Positions 52,293-61,216 are shown, counted from the stretch's first letter. The stretch: 61,216 nucleotides of DNA from BTRG01 sp036986275 (GCA_036986275.1 BTRG01000006.1:1-61216), one strand, 5' to 3'. Notes: generated from the letters alone by a model not told the origin. Translations and numbers: made by a program.

Positions 52293-55200
52293 ATGAACAA
52301 GGGAAAGGGGAAGGTGGCACGGGCGGGGTATCGCTTTGTCGTGACGGCGGTGTTGTTATTCTGCGCCTCATCCGCCCATGCCGGCATCACCGAGGCCCAG
52401 GCCTGGCTGGCATCCCAACAACAGACCGATGGCAGCCTGGCGAACACACCTGCTTCATTAGCGACTCCTCTACAATCCACTGCTGAATATCTGCGTACAC
52501 TGCATGTGCTGGGCCGGCGAGGCACGCCTGAATACAGTGCGGCACTGTCTTATATCAACAGCACCACGGATACGAACAGCGAGGCATTATCCAGAAAGAT
52601 CATCGCCAATGCCGAGGCCGGTAACGATGTCACGGTGCTGATCGATCAGCTCATCGCCCATCAAAATGAAGATGGGGGATTTGGGGATCAAGTCGGGTAT
52701 GCCAGTTCTACACTGGATACCGCCTGGGCGGTTGTGGCATTAGGCGTATCTAACACCAGTCAAGTCGATGCAGTGTCATCGGCCTTGTTGTATCTCAGGT
52801 GGCAGCAAGGAGCAGATGGTGGGTATGGCGTGGATGCGTATTCCCCCAGCACCTACATTAGCGCATTGGTTGCCAGTGCGATGAATCGCTATCGATTTAC
52901 TTACCCATTGGCCACCGAACTCACGACATTGAAAGAATATTTACTGTCCAGTCAGCTGCTGTCGGGTTGGGGCAGCGACTTTGAAACGGCTCAAGGTCTA
53001 CTCGCGGTCATGCAGCTATCCAGCGATGTGAGTCGATTTATCGATTCCGTAACCGTATTGCAGGCCAGTCAATGGGCAAGCGGATCATGGAGCGATGACA
53101 GCTATTCTACGGCCCTGGCGGCAAGGGTGAGTTATCTGTATGCGAATCTGCAGCCTGTGTCAGATCCCAATAAGACCTTTATTAATGGACGGCTGGTGGG
53201 TGACACCAACGGTCAAGGGCTGATAGGCGCCAGCGTGTCCATCCTTGAGTTGCCGGGCACTGTATTCACGACCTTAAGCGATGGCAGTTTCTCAGTCACC
53301 GATCTAGATGCCGGAACCTACACCCTGCAATACCAGCATCCTGCTTATTACACGACCACTCAATCGATTACGCTTGATGCAGGCAGTGTGTTGGATATCG
53401 GTACGGTCCGTTTGACTCCGTTGCCGGATGTGGGCGTCATCAGCGGTATTATCACGGACCTCAGCACAGGGTTGCCCATACCAGGTGCGCAAGTATCGGT
53501 AACCGGTGCGATCACCGTGAGTGTGCTGTCGGATAATGGAGGTGCTTATTCCATTACCAGTCCACCTGGAGGTGTGTCAATAACAATAAGTAATGGCGAT
53601 TACCACACTGTATCGGGCAACAGCACTGTCGTGGCGGGTGGTACCTTGGCCTTCTCTCCTGCACTTACACCCGTGTCAGCACCGCCCCCGGAACCGACCA
53701 CCACCGTGACGATAAAAGGTTCAGTGGTCGATATTGTGACGAATCTGCCACTGGCCGGTGTAAACGTATCGGTTGTGGGCACCACACAAAGTGTTATCAC
53801 GGGAGCGGATGGTAACTTCTTACTGGAGAATGTTGCCGCGGGTGATCTTGTTATCGACATTATAAGCACAGGCTATCAAGGTGTGCGCTACACGGCGACA
53901 GCACCAGAAGGCAGTATCGTGAACCTGGGTACCGTCCGCCTCACTGCGGTAACCCCACCCCCATCGGCATCCAGTACACTCAAAGGGCGTGCACTGGATG
54001 CCGTCACACAGGTCGCAGTGTCCGGTGCATCCGTGGAAGTCATCTGGGGCGGTGTCGTGCCTGGAAGCCTAATCACCACGACTTCGGCAGACGGCAGCTA
54101 CCTTGTGGAAGGGATTCCGGAGACCGTGTTTTCGGTCACCATACAAGCGCCCGGTTATCTGGATTTTGCTCGTGAAGTAACCCTTACCCAAGCCGCCATT
54201 GTTCGCATGGATGTCCCCATGCAACGTGTGACGGTGTCGGACATTGAAATTACGTCGTTAACGGCGCCGGCCGATGCCTATCCGGCGTTGAAAGAGATTA
54301 ACTTTGCGGCCCGGTTAGAAAACATCGGCACCGTGACACGCAAGGTGCGCATATATATTCAGGTCCGGGGCAGCGATGGCAGAGTGGTGGATGAGTATGC
54401 GGCAACCGATGTACCCCTGGGAGTTGATCCGTCCGTTGCGCTGATCACTGTTGCACCGGGTACGCCAGTAGATACTAAATTTACATGGCATACCGCTCGG
54501 TATCAACCCGGCACATATACAATTGTCGCGCAGGCCATTGATGATGTAACGGGACAGTTCCTCACCGAACGTGGCATGAACATCACGGTCTTACCCACTA
54601 ACCGCATTGGCGGTTCTGTCACATTCGATCCACCCATTGCGCAAGCGTCAGCGCGTAGACCGATACAACTCACTGCCAATGTCAGTAACCGAGGGAACCT
54701 GCCGGTAGAGGCCGGTAGTCTAACGGCCACGATTTTATTAAAAAACAAAGGTTTTGGCTACCCTCTGAATAGCTTTGAAGTCGAAGAAATAGCAGAGGCA
54801 CCCAGCACCTACAGCATGCGTGGCGGTGACAATGATGCGGCCGGCAATTTCTATGTCGCTAATTACTCAACCAATGAGGTATGGAAGTTTACTCCTGATG
54901 GTACCCAGAGCGTCTTTGCCACGAGTCTCGCGCGTCCAATGGATGTCGATGTCAATGCCCAGGGTAATGTTTATGTATTAAATCGCCAAAACAGTTTTAT
55001 GTGGTTCACGCCAGATGGTGTGGGGACATTGGTCAATACCGGCTTGTCCAATCAGGAAGCGATTGAGGCGCATGCCGATGGGCGGGTGCTCATCGTACGG
55101 GGCAAAAAGCTCCACGAGGTGCTACCCGATGGTACGGTGAACCTTTTGGTCTCCGGCGGCTTGGCCAATCCGGTTGGTTTGGCTGAAAATAGTAAAGGCG

Positions 55201-58200
55201 AAATTTTTATCGCAAACAATGGCGAGAACAGTATCTCTATGTTCGTAAATGGTACGTTATCGACATATGTAACAGGGATTAATAGGCCAACTGGCATCAC
55301 CATCGATACGACTGATAATCTCTATGTCACCAGCTTTGGCGATAATGCGCTTTATAAAGTCGCGACCGATAAGACGATTACAACCGTGGCGACCGGTTTA
55401 TCGGGTCCGTATGACGTCAAGATTGGGCCGGACGGTAACCTTGTTGTCTCCAACTACAACAGCCATGACATCGTATCGATTACACCGGACGGTCAGGTTT
55501 CGACATATGTAGCACCGTCCTTTGCGGGCCCCGCTGCCGCCATCTACGATGGCTCTGGCAATTTATTTGTCGCCAACTCACGTACCCATGACATAACGAG
55601 ATTTGCCACTGATGGCACGACAACCAAGACGGTTACCTTTCCGTACTATCCCACCGATTTGAAAGTGGGCAGTGGTGGCAACTACCATATGTTGATCAAC
55701 AGCAATTCTCTGTATCGCATTGCTCCAGACGGAACCCAGAATCGCATTACCAATGCGTTGAACAATGCGCATGCCATGGTGCTGGCCAGTGATGGCAATG
55801 GTTACCTTGTATCAGAAGTAGACGCTAACCGTATTTCCAGAGTAGACACAGCTGGCCAGATCACACCATGGGCCACTCCCTATTTGAACGCTGCACGTAA
55901 TTTACGTCGTGACAGCCAAGGCAATATTTATGTGCTCAATGATGGTGGGTTTGTTACCAAGATATCGCCTACAGGGCAGGTCAGTAAATTTGTGACGGGA
56001 CTGAGCTATCCGCGTGGTTTGGCTGTTGACGGTCAGGACAACCTTTATATCACGGAGCAACTCAGCAAGAAGCTCTACCGCGTCGATAGTAGTGGTACGC
56101 GAATATTGATTGGAACCATGGCTTTCACACCTGGGGCGGTAGCTGTACTCCCTACTGGCGATCTGCTGGTAGGTGAATACTGGGGCAGTCGATTATTTAC
56201 GGTTGACAGTGCTGGAGTGCCCACACTCTTTGCTACTCTGGCCAATAGTATAGATCGGTATCTGGAAGTCAACGCTTCAGGTACCGTGTGGATATCGCAT
56301 CAGGGCCGTCATCGTGTAACACGTATCGATACAGATGGTACGCAAACAGTAATTGGTGTTAACCGTTCTCCTACTGCATTGCAAAAAGATGGTGCAGGGG
56401 GTGTATTTATCAGTGTGGAAGATGGCGTTAAGCATCTGGATTCAGCTAATACGCTAACGACCAATATCACTGAGGCAAACATGAGCGGTGTTACCAACTA
56501 TGGTCTGACACGAGATCTGGTTGGCAGGTTCTGGATCACGGATCGCAACGGCATTCTCTGGCGATTCACAGCCAGCGGTGTACTGGATAAACGCTTTGCG
56601 ACTTTCGGTAAGCCAAGAGGTTTAGCCTATGCAGGCACAGACCTGATCGTGAGTGCGGACAACGGTAATGTAGTGCGCATCACCGCCCCCGATCAGTTGT
56701 CAGAGTTGTTAACAAAAGGCAACTACAAGCGCATTAGTGCTACCAGCAGTCAGGGTCTGTTGATGTTATCCACTACTGGCGTGACACATCTTAACTTGCA
56801 GTCGTTAGAAAAAACGACGCTTGCTACAGGGTTTTCATCTGTTTCAGCACTAGCTGCATCCGCGGATGGCTCGTTTGCCGTCGGAGACATTAACCGCAAT
56901 ACATTAACATTCTTTAACGCAGATGGCACGAAACAGGATGTTGTAGCCGGTCTTCAGAATCCCAGGGCATTATTATTTGACTCAACCGGGAATCTACTAA
57001 TTGGCAGTACGTATCCTAACAGTATATTAACTGCTCGTGCAAATGGAAAACTAACGGTATTCTCTCAAAATGTTGACTCTGTACGAGGCATGATGTTAAT
57101 GGATGATGGGCGTGTTTATGCAACGAATATAAGCTATATATATGAAATATCGCTTAATGGTTCCGTTATCAAAAGAACACCGCAGGGCTCGAAGCCATCC
57201 GGAATTATTCGTACTGTAAATAACGATATCCTGGTATCGCTTTCTGGTGCTAATAAGATAGCACGCTTTAATCAGGACAATAGCTTCACGAAGCTGGCCG
57301 GTGGTTTTAGTTTTGCCAGAGATGTGGAAACGGATGCTGTGGGCGATATCTATGTTGCCGACAGTATTGCTGAAATGGTTAATGTCGTGAATGCGGATGG
57401 CACCTTGACGCTGAAAGGCGGCGGACTAAAAGATCTTGCCCGTATAGCCGTGCTCCCGGACAGTACTATCTATGCGCTGGACAGTGGTCGTTTTATCAGG
57501 TCTCTTGAAGTGGATGGCACGCGCAAGGTCTTTGATGTCGGCAAGTTCATGGCAAGACGTAACATCGTCTCGATATCCGCGGGTTTAGACAACCTGCCTA
57601 TGCTTGGAACACGCAGCAACTATACAACAAACAATACCTATCAGATATTGCGCTTCATCCCCTCATCATCCGCGATACCCGGCCTCAGTCCTGGGCAGGT
57701 TGTGTACACGGCCAGCGCGACGATACCTTCCTTGGACCCTTCAGATAATTCGTTATCGATTGGTTTAGGAAGTTGGACGCCCACAGAAAGTGGTGACTAC
57801 CTTGTTGAGGTGCGACCTGAAGGTGGCGTGACGACCGGAGTGATGACCAATACCTTGCATGTCGGGCCCAATGCATACGCCAACCTTGCATTATCAGCAA
57901 CTGATACCGCACCAGGCGATCAATCCGTGGCGAGCACATTAAATATCATCGGTGCAGATTCCACCAGTATCTCCCGAGTGGTACCAGAAGGTCTGACGGT
58001 GGTTACACGCGGAGTATTCCCCGCGAGATTAGGCGCCGATTCGTTCGGCAATGTTTATGCTTCACAGTACACCTATATAGAAAAAATTGCATCGGATGGC
58101 ACTCGATCAGAGATCGCACGTAACCTTGTGAATGGGCAAAGTATCGCTGTCGATGCGTTCGGAAATGTGTATGGGCATTATGGCAGTAAAGTCAGGAAAT

Positions 58201-61200
58201 TTGCACCTGATGGGAGCATGACTGAACTGGCAACCCTGGGAGCAGCAATTGCCGCCCTGGCCGTTGATTACCAGGATCGTCTGTACGCCGTCGATTTTAC
58301 GAACAGCCTGTCCCGTATCTATCCCGACGGCCGGATCGAGCTGCTAACCCGCAACGGCATTATCACGCCCTATAACGGAAATGTACCCTTTACGCTTTCG
58401 ATTGATGGGCAGGGAAATTTCTATGTCCATAACGAGAATAACGAGATCGTGCGTATCACCCGGGATGGCAAGGCCGCGCCTCATATCACTGGCGCCAGGT
58501 TTGAGTACGAAGGTGGGGTGGTTGCAGCGGACTGTGCCAACAATGTGCTGTTCGCGCCAATTCTGTATCCGGATGTTTTTCCGGATTTAGCGGGAGAAGA
58601 AAAGCACATTCTACAACGCACTGGTAATACCGGCGAGACCGGCCTGGTGTTATACGGACCGGAACATGATCCGGGTTTAGTTGATATGGATGAGTTGTTC
58701 TATGATCGCTTTGGGCAGCGGCTGATCATCTATGGGGATGGTGTCGGTTTGTACTCGTTTCCTATTATTTGTGGCGGTATTTCCGTCGAGGCGCATGTCA
58801 TCTCGCGTGTTGATGTTGCGTTGGCAAGTATGGACCCGGCACCCACCAGTACCATGGATCGTGGGGACGGCACCTTTGAATATATCTGGGGTCTGGCGGA
58901 GGTAGATAACAAGGGATTTGATATCAATATGAATCTCTTGTTTCAAGGCATGACGGAAGGTGAAAATCGTCCCATGGCGCAGGAGGCCTTTCTATTATTC
59001 AATAACAGTTTTGATTCCACAGAACCGGTTCGTGTGCCTATCGACATCCCGACATTGTCCGCGGCCAACCGAATGTCTTTGGTCACGTCGCTGGATGCAA
59101 CCAGTTACGGGCCCAATGCCACGGTTCAACTGACGGCCGAGGTCAGTAATCTCAGTAATGGTGAGTTCAATGGCCTGCTGGAATTCAGTGTCCTGGATAC
59201 AGGCAATAATGTCGTTACCGAGTTACCACCTGTAAATGTGCTGGGAATGCCAGTTGCTTCGACACAAACTGTGAACACAAACTGGGATACCGGCACCACC
59301 CTCGCAGGGAACTATAAACTTGTGACGCGACTTGTGAACAATGGCGGTGCTGTACTGGCCAGCAGTGAAGATGGTTTTAGCATTACAGCAGGTGCAACAG
59401 ATCCCGCGGCAGGTTTGGCCTTACTACGCACCACTACCGATCGTGTGAGCTATCACACCACGGATGCGATTCAGGTAGCCAATCTGGTTGGCAATACATC
59501 GGTCAACGCCTTGCTCACCGGCGCGACACTGGAGGTGGCGTTGCGCAACAGCGCCGCGCAAACCCTGGCCTCGGTGGCGCTGCCCATCAGTGAACTCACC
59601 CCCGGGGCCTCGCGTGCTCTGGCCACGGCACTGACGCTGACGAACGCGGCGCAAGGGGCCTATCTCATCACCGGCCAGGTACTGGCCGCCGATGGCAGCG
59701 TGCTCGCCACCGACACCGCATCCATCACCGTCCAGTCCGATCTCACCAAGGCCCTGGCCGGCACGGTCGAGCTCACCGCCACCAGCCTGACCCGGGGTGA
59801 GCCCCAGACCTGTACCGCCACACTTATTAATAAAGGCAGTATCGATGTCACCCGCCTCGAGACCCACCATGCGCTGGTGGCGGTCACGGGCAATGGCCTG
59901 ATCAGTGAAGAAGTCCTGACTATTACCCTGGCACCGAGCCAGTCCAATGTCTCCATCCGTACGCTGGATACCGGCGCCCTGGCCGAGGGCGATTACGCCT
60001 GCCTGTTGCAGGCCCGTGTCAATGGCGCCCTGGACACCCTGGCCTATGCCGCCTTTACCGTCAAGCAACCGCCCATTCAGCTGGATCTGGGTCTGGCCGA
60101 AGGCAGTCGTGGCCGCTTGTTGGTGATGCTGGACGGACCCGACATGGTCTGTGACGGCATCACGCAACTGGACCTGTCGAAGGTGTTCGTCACGCCCTTG
60201 CCATCCGACGCCACCCTCGAGGTGGTGGTCAAGAGTGAATCCGGCGCCGAACTCGATCGGGAAACGGCCCCCCTTGCCGGCTTCACCGGTCCGGTGAACC
60301 AGAACCCCGGCGGCAAGGGGGCTGATCTCACCATTAGCGTCTTCGATAGCAATACCTTGCGCCTGGCATTGACCCCGGATGCGACCAGCACGCAATTGGA
60401 GCATGACGTGACGATCACGGCCACGCTGCAACAGGCCGGCGCCACGCTGATGACCCTGGCCTCCGGTGCGCTCGATACCGAGTGTGAACACCCATTGGAA
60501 CTCGATGCCGTCCTGGGCGGTTTTACGCTCACGGACCTCACCACCTTGCCGGTACCGACCGAGGAATATCTGGACCCCGACGGCCCGATCTCGGCCCCCA
60601 ACACCGATGTGCAACAGGCCTTCTTAACGACCTTGCTGGCCGCAAACGGTTGGTCGGCCACGCTTGTCACCGACGATGATGCCTTCGAGCGTGAATTCCG
60701 CACCGGCGGTTATGCCGCCTATGCCTGGCTGGCCGAGGAAGCAGAGCTGGATGACGATCTCGGCAAGGAACTGCGCGAGGCCGTCTACCGGGGCGCCGGA
60801 CTCATCATGACCCCATCGCGGCAGGACCATGGCGATGATGACCATAATGATGATTTGGTCCCGGCCCTCGGGGTCATCGGCCAGGGCCAGGCCACCGGTA
60901 TTGCTACAGCCAATATCCCCGCCGGCAACCTGCTACCCAACGGCGGTCAGCTCAGCGTGATGGCCGATGACACCGTCCACGGCCTGCGGCCCACGACCGC
61001 TGAGACCTGGGGTGTCTATGACCTGCCACCGGAGATCACACTTTGTGATAGCCCGGACAGTGAGGATAGCGAACAGGACAGCGACAGCAGCGAGAAAAGT
61101 GAAAAGAAAGACGAGCAGGACGACGAACACAGCGACTGCCTGCCCGGGGATACCGCCATCACCATTCACAGCTATGGTCGTGGCCGGGCCATTACCGCCG

Positions 61201-61216
61201 GTTTTGACTGGCTGGC
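52293..61216 (+). CDS. Giant secreted modular protein (toroid, regulatory-like, propeller and Ig-like domains), truncated at window end
   Basis: One frame runs without a stop from the ATG at 52293 to the window edge: 2,974 codons and two more bases. A start at 52266 (GTG) is possible, but the ATG has GGGAAG seven bases before it and begins a clean signal peptide (hydrophobic VVTAVLLFCASSAHA, cleavage after residue 30). In order: an alpha/alpha-toroid part with QNEDGGFGD (124) and QQGADGGYG (171), as in squalene cyclases and prenyltransferases; four carboxypeptidase-regulatory-like domains (296–643); CARDB-like domains (650–835); about 24 NHL/SMP-30-like blades (838–1790); an Ig-like linker; about six more blades (1900–2160); several CARDB/Ig domains (2160–2590); and a C-terminal region from about 2590 with an acidic insert. 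The role is unknown; an envelope or extracellular structural, adhesive or sensor protein is the reasonable class. Confidence 0.88.
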   Translation, partial: MNKGKGKVARAGYRFVVTAVLLFCASSAHAGITEAQAWLASQQQTDGSLANTPASLATPLQSTAEYLRTLHVLGRRGTPEYSAALSYINSTTDTNSEALSRKIIANAEAGNDVTVLIDQLIAHQNEDGGFGDQVGYASSTLDTAWAVVALGVSNTSQVDAVSSALLYLRWQQGADGGYGVDAYSPSTYISALVASAMNRYRFTYPLATELTTLKEYLLSSQLLSGWGSDFETAQGLLAVMQLSSDVSRFIDSVTVLQASQWASGSWSDDSYSTALAARVSYLYANLQPVSDPNKTFINGRLVGDTNGQGLIGASVSILELPGTVFTTLSDGSFSVTDLDAGTYTLQYQHPAYYTTTQSITLDAGSVLDIGTVRLTPLPDVGVISGIITDLSTGLPIPGAQVSVTGAITVSVLSDNGGAYSITSPPGGVSITISNGDYHTVSGNSTVVAGGTLAFSPALTPVSAPPPEPTTTVTIKGSVVDIVTNLPLAGVNVSVVGTTQSVITGADGNFLLENVAAGDLVIDIISTGYQGVRYTATAPEGSIVNLGTVRLTAVTPPPSASSTLKGRALDAVTQVAVSGASVEVIWGGVVPGSLITTTSADGSYLVEGIPETVFSVTIQAPGYLDFAREVTLTQAAIVRMDVPMQRVTVSDIEITSLTAPADAYPALKEINFAARLENIGTVTRKVRIYIQVRGSDGRVVDEYAATDVPLGVDPSVALITVAPGTPVDTKFTWHTARYQPGTYTIVAQAIDDVTGQFLTERGMNITVLPTNRIGGSVTFDPPIAQASARRPIQLTANVSNRGNLPVEAGSLTATILLKNKGFGYPLNSFEVEEIAEAPSTYSMRGGDNDAAGNFYVANYSTNEVWKFTPDGTQSVFATSLARPMDVDVNAQGNVYVLNRQNSFMWFTPDGVGTLVNTGLSNQEAIEAHADGRVLIVRGKKLHEVLPDGTVNLLVSGGLANPVGLAENSKGEIFIANNGENSISMFVNGTLSTYVTGINRPTGITIDTTDNLYVTSFGDNALYKVATDKTITTVATGLSGPYDVKIGPDGNLVVSNYNSHDIVSITPDGQVSTYVAPSFAGPAAAIYDGSGNLFVANSRTHDITRFATDGTTTKTVTFPYYPTDLKVGSGGNYHMLINSNSLYRIAPDGTQNRITNALNNAHAMVLASDGNGYLVSEVDANRISRVDTAGQITPWATPYLNAARNLRRDSQGNIYVLNDGGFVTKISPTGQVSKFVTGLSYPRGLAVDGQDNLYITEQLSKKLYRVDSSGTRILIGTMAFTPGAVAVLPTGDLLVGEYWGSRLFTVDSAGVPTLFATLANSIDRYLEVNASGTVWISHQGRHRVTRIDTDGTQTVIGVNRSPTALQKDGAGGVFISVEDGVKHLDSANTLTTNITEANMSGVTNYGLTRDLVGRFWITDRNGILWRFTASGVLDKRFATFGKPRGLAYAGTDLIVSADNGNVVRITAPDQLSELLTKGNYKRISATSSQGLLMLSTTGVTHLNLQSLEKTTLATGFSSVSALAASADGSFAVGDINRNTLTFFNADGTKQDVVAGLQNPRALLFDSTGNLLIGSTYPNSILTARANGKLTVFSQNVDSVRGMMLMDDGRVYATNISYIYEISLNGSVIKRTPQGSKPSGIIRTVNNDILVSLSGANKIARFNQDNSFTKLAGGFSFARDVETDAVGDIYVADSIAEMVNVVNADGTLTLKGGGLKDLARIAVLPDSTIYALDSGRFIRSLEVDGTRKVFDVGKFMARRNIVSISAGLDNLPMLGTRSNYTTNNTYQILRFIPSSSAIPGLSPGQVVYTASATIPSLDPSDNSLSIGLGSWTPTESGDYLVEVRPEGGVTTGVMTNTLHVGPNAYANLALSATDTAPGDQSVASTLNIIGADSTSISRVVPEGLTVVTRGVFPARLGADSFGNVYASQYTYIEKIASDGTRSEIARNLVNGQSIAVDAFGNVYGHYGSKVRKFAPDGSMTELATLGAAIAALAVDYQDRLYAVDFTNSLSRIYPDGRIELLTRNGIITPYNGNVPFTLSIDGQGNFYVHNENNEIVRITRDGKAAPHITGARFEYEGGVVAADCANNVLFAPILYPDVFPDLAGEEKHILQRTGNTGETGLVLYGPEHDPGLVDMDELFYDRFGQRLIIYGDGVGLYSFPIICGGISVEAHVISRVDVALASMDPAPTSTMDRGDGTFEYIWGLAEVDNKGFDINMNLLFQGMTEGENRPMAQEAFLLFNNSFDSTEPVRVPIDIPTLSAANRMSLVTSLDATSYGPNATVQLTAEVSNLSNGEFNGLLEFSVLDTGNNVVTELPPVNVLGMPVASTQTVNTNWDTGTTLAGNYKLVTRLVNNGGAVLASSEDGFSITAGATDPAAGLALLRTTTDRVSYHTTDAIQVANLVGNTSVNALLTGATLEVALRNSAAQTLASVALPISELTPGASRALATALTLTNAAQGAYLITGQVLAADGSVLATDTASITVQSDLTKALAGTVELTATSLTRGEPQTCTATLINKGSIDVTRLETHHALVAVTGNGLISEEVLTITLAPSQSNVSIRTLDTGALAEGDYACLLQARVNGALDTLAYAAFTVKQPPIQLDLGLAEGSRGRLLVMLDGPDMVCDGITQLDLSKVFVTPLPSDATLEVVVKSESGAELDRETAPLAGFTGPVNQNPGGKGADLTISVFDSNTLRLALTPDATSTQLEHDVTITATLQQAGATLMTLASGALDTECEHPLELDAVLGGFTLTDLTTLPVPTEEYLDPDGPISAPNTDVQQAFLTTLLAANGWSATLVTDDDAFEREFRTGGYAAYAWLAEEAELDDDLGKELREAVYRGAGLIMTPSRQDHGDDDHNDDLVPALGVIGQGQATGIATANIPAGNLLPNGGQLSVMADDTVHGLRPTTAETWGVYDLPPEITLCDSPDSEDSEQDSDSSEKSEKKDEQDDEHSDCLPGDTAITIHSYGRGRAITAGFDWL
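53178..54225 (+). repeat. Four tandem carboxypeptidase-regulatory-like domains within the giant protein
   Basis: Four units of about 80 residues share the pattern G-x-(V/L/A)-x-D … (L/V)-x-G-A-x-V-x-V … S/T-x-x-D/N-G-x-(F/Y)-x-(V/L/I) … G-Y, then a strand ending D/N-(L/I)-G-T-V-R-L. Starts lie near residues 296, 382, 470 and 560. Pro-rich linkers (for example SAPPPEPTTT and TPPPSASS) separate units 2–3 and 3–4. Such domains are beta sandwiches found in secreted and TonB-linked proteins. Confidence 0.75.
54804..57665 (+). repeat. About 24 NHL/SMP-30-like beta-propeller blades
   Basis: Each unit of 38–45 residues follows D-x-x-G-N-(L/I/F)-Y-V-x-N … V-x-(R/K)-(I/F)-x-P-D-G-T … G-L-x-x-P-x-G-(L/I)-x-x-D. 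Counting by the G-N/G-x-hydrophobic strand gives 24 units by eye. If blades are six per propeller this equals four propellers. Blades in the second half are more divergent. These domains are usually binding platforms or carry SMP-30/gluconolactonase- or Vgb-type activity. Confidence 0.75.
57990..58760 (+). repeat. Second propeller block of about six blades
   Basis: After an Ig-like linker, blades resume with FGNVYASQYTYIEKIASDGT, FGNVYGHYGSKVRKFAPDG, QDRLYAVDFTNSLSRIYPDG and QGNFYVHNENNEIVRITRDG, then two weaker units ending near YGDGVGLYSFP. The count is approximate. Confidence 0.65.
60540..61216 (+). other. C-terminal segment of the giant protein, possibly amidotransferase-like, with acidic insert
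   Basis: The last visible ~225 residues differ in style from the repeat domains. They alternate strands and helices (VQQAFLTTLLAANGWSATLV, YAAYAWLAEEAELDDDLGKE, VYRGAGLIMTPSRQD, LGVIGQGQATGIA) and end in GRGRAITAGFDWL, which recalls the last strand of class I glutamine-amidotransferase-like folds that open with a LLAANG-type helix. A Ser/Asp/Glu/Lys-rich insert lies near 61040–61140 between two cysteines. The fold assignment is tentative because the domain is cut by the window edge. Confidence 0.4.

Noticed and set aside
59424..60614. A 396-residue minus-strand frame inside the giant gene
   Set aside because: It is Gly/Gln/Arg-rich shadow coding opposite the GC-rich 3' part, while the plus strand gives sensible CARDB/Ig-like domains in a continuous frame.
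1..61216. tRNA or rRNA genes, CRISPR arrays, insertion sequences
   Set aside because: No cloverleaf-like sequence, regularly spaced repeat array, transposase or terminal inverted repeat was noticed; this was a by-eye search and is not exhaustive.

Overview
The window reads as part of a gammaproteobacterial chromosome, most likely from a chemolithotrophic sulfur oxidiser. Evidence for the group is a long gene order matching the Pseudomonas pilG–pilT–metXW neighbourhood (chp operon, gshB, tonB, yqgE, ruvX, pyrR, pyrB, pyrC', pilU/pilT, proC, yggT, metX, metW). Evidence for the lifestyle is an ATP sulfurylase gene (sat) followed by both subunits of adenylylsulfate reductase (aprB, aprA), and a membrane redox module of an NrfD-type quinone protein, a Tat-exported four-cluster iron–sulfur protein and a tetraheme cytochrome c. 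No rRNA, tRNA, CRISPR array, insertion sequence or phage gene was seen.

Layout. 1–345: no gene, possibly a decayed gene end. 346–4456 (minus): a UbiE-like methyltransferase, then the redox module, whose upstream region carries a perfect FNR/ANR-type box (4580–4593) shared with a divergent small unknown gene. 5157–13074 (minus): sucA-sucB-lpdA-sucC-sucD, the 2-oxoglutarate dehydrogenase and succinyl-CoA ligase steps of the TCA cycle. 13342–23596 (minus): the Pil-Chp chemosensory operon controlling type IV pili, without the adaptation enzymes PilK and ChpB, ending in a strong hairpin. 23975–31024 (plus): glutathione synthesis (gshA, gshB), tonB, yqgE, ruvX and the pyrR-pyrB-pyrC' cluster, where PyrC' has lost its metal-binding HxH. 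31088–34101 (minus): a small membrane protein and the retraction ATPases pilU and pilT. 34297–41072 (plus): proC, yggT, a frameshifted yggU, a dynamin-like GTPase, metX, metW and a HAD hydrolase. 41148–46117: an AmpG-like transporter, xthA, pyrE, a bactofilin, a DUF4124 protein, moaE and moaD. 46576–51717 (plus): sat, aprB, aprA and a YkgJ-type protein, with clear terminators after aprA and the YkgJ gene.

The last 8.9 kb (52293 to the window end) is one uninterrupted reading frame on the plus strand: at least 2,974 residues, still open at the edge. It has a signal peptide, an alpha/alpha-toroid (squalene-cyclase-like) segment, four carboxypeptidase-regulatory-like beta domains, CARDB/Ig-like domains, about 24 plus 6 NHL/SMP-30-like beta-propeller blades, more Ig-like domains, and a C-terminal segment that may be a class I amidotransferase-like fold with an acidic insert. 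It is the most unusual object in the window and could easily be missed because it has no stop codon here.

How the genes fit together: sat and aprBA would convert sulfite through APS to sulfate, with ATP formed by Sat. AprBA electrons need a membrane partner that is not visible beside it. The NrfD/FeS/cytochrome module is a quinone-linked electron-transfer complex without a catalytic subunit, and its FNR-like box suggests control by oxygen or nitric oxide. All function calls come from reading the sequence and from remembered family features; no database search was run.
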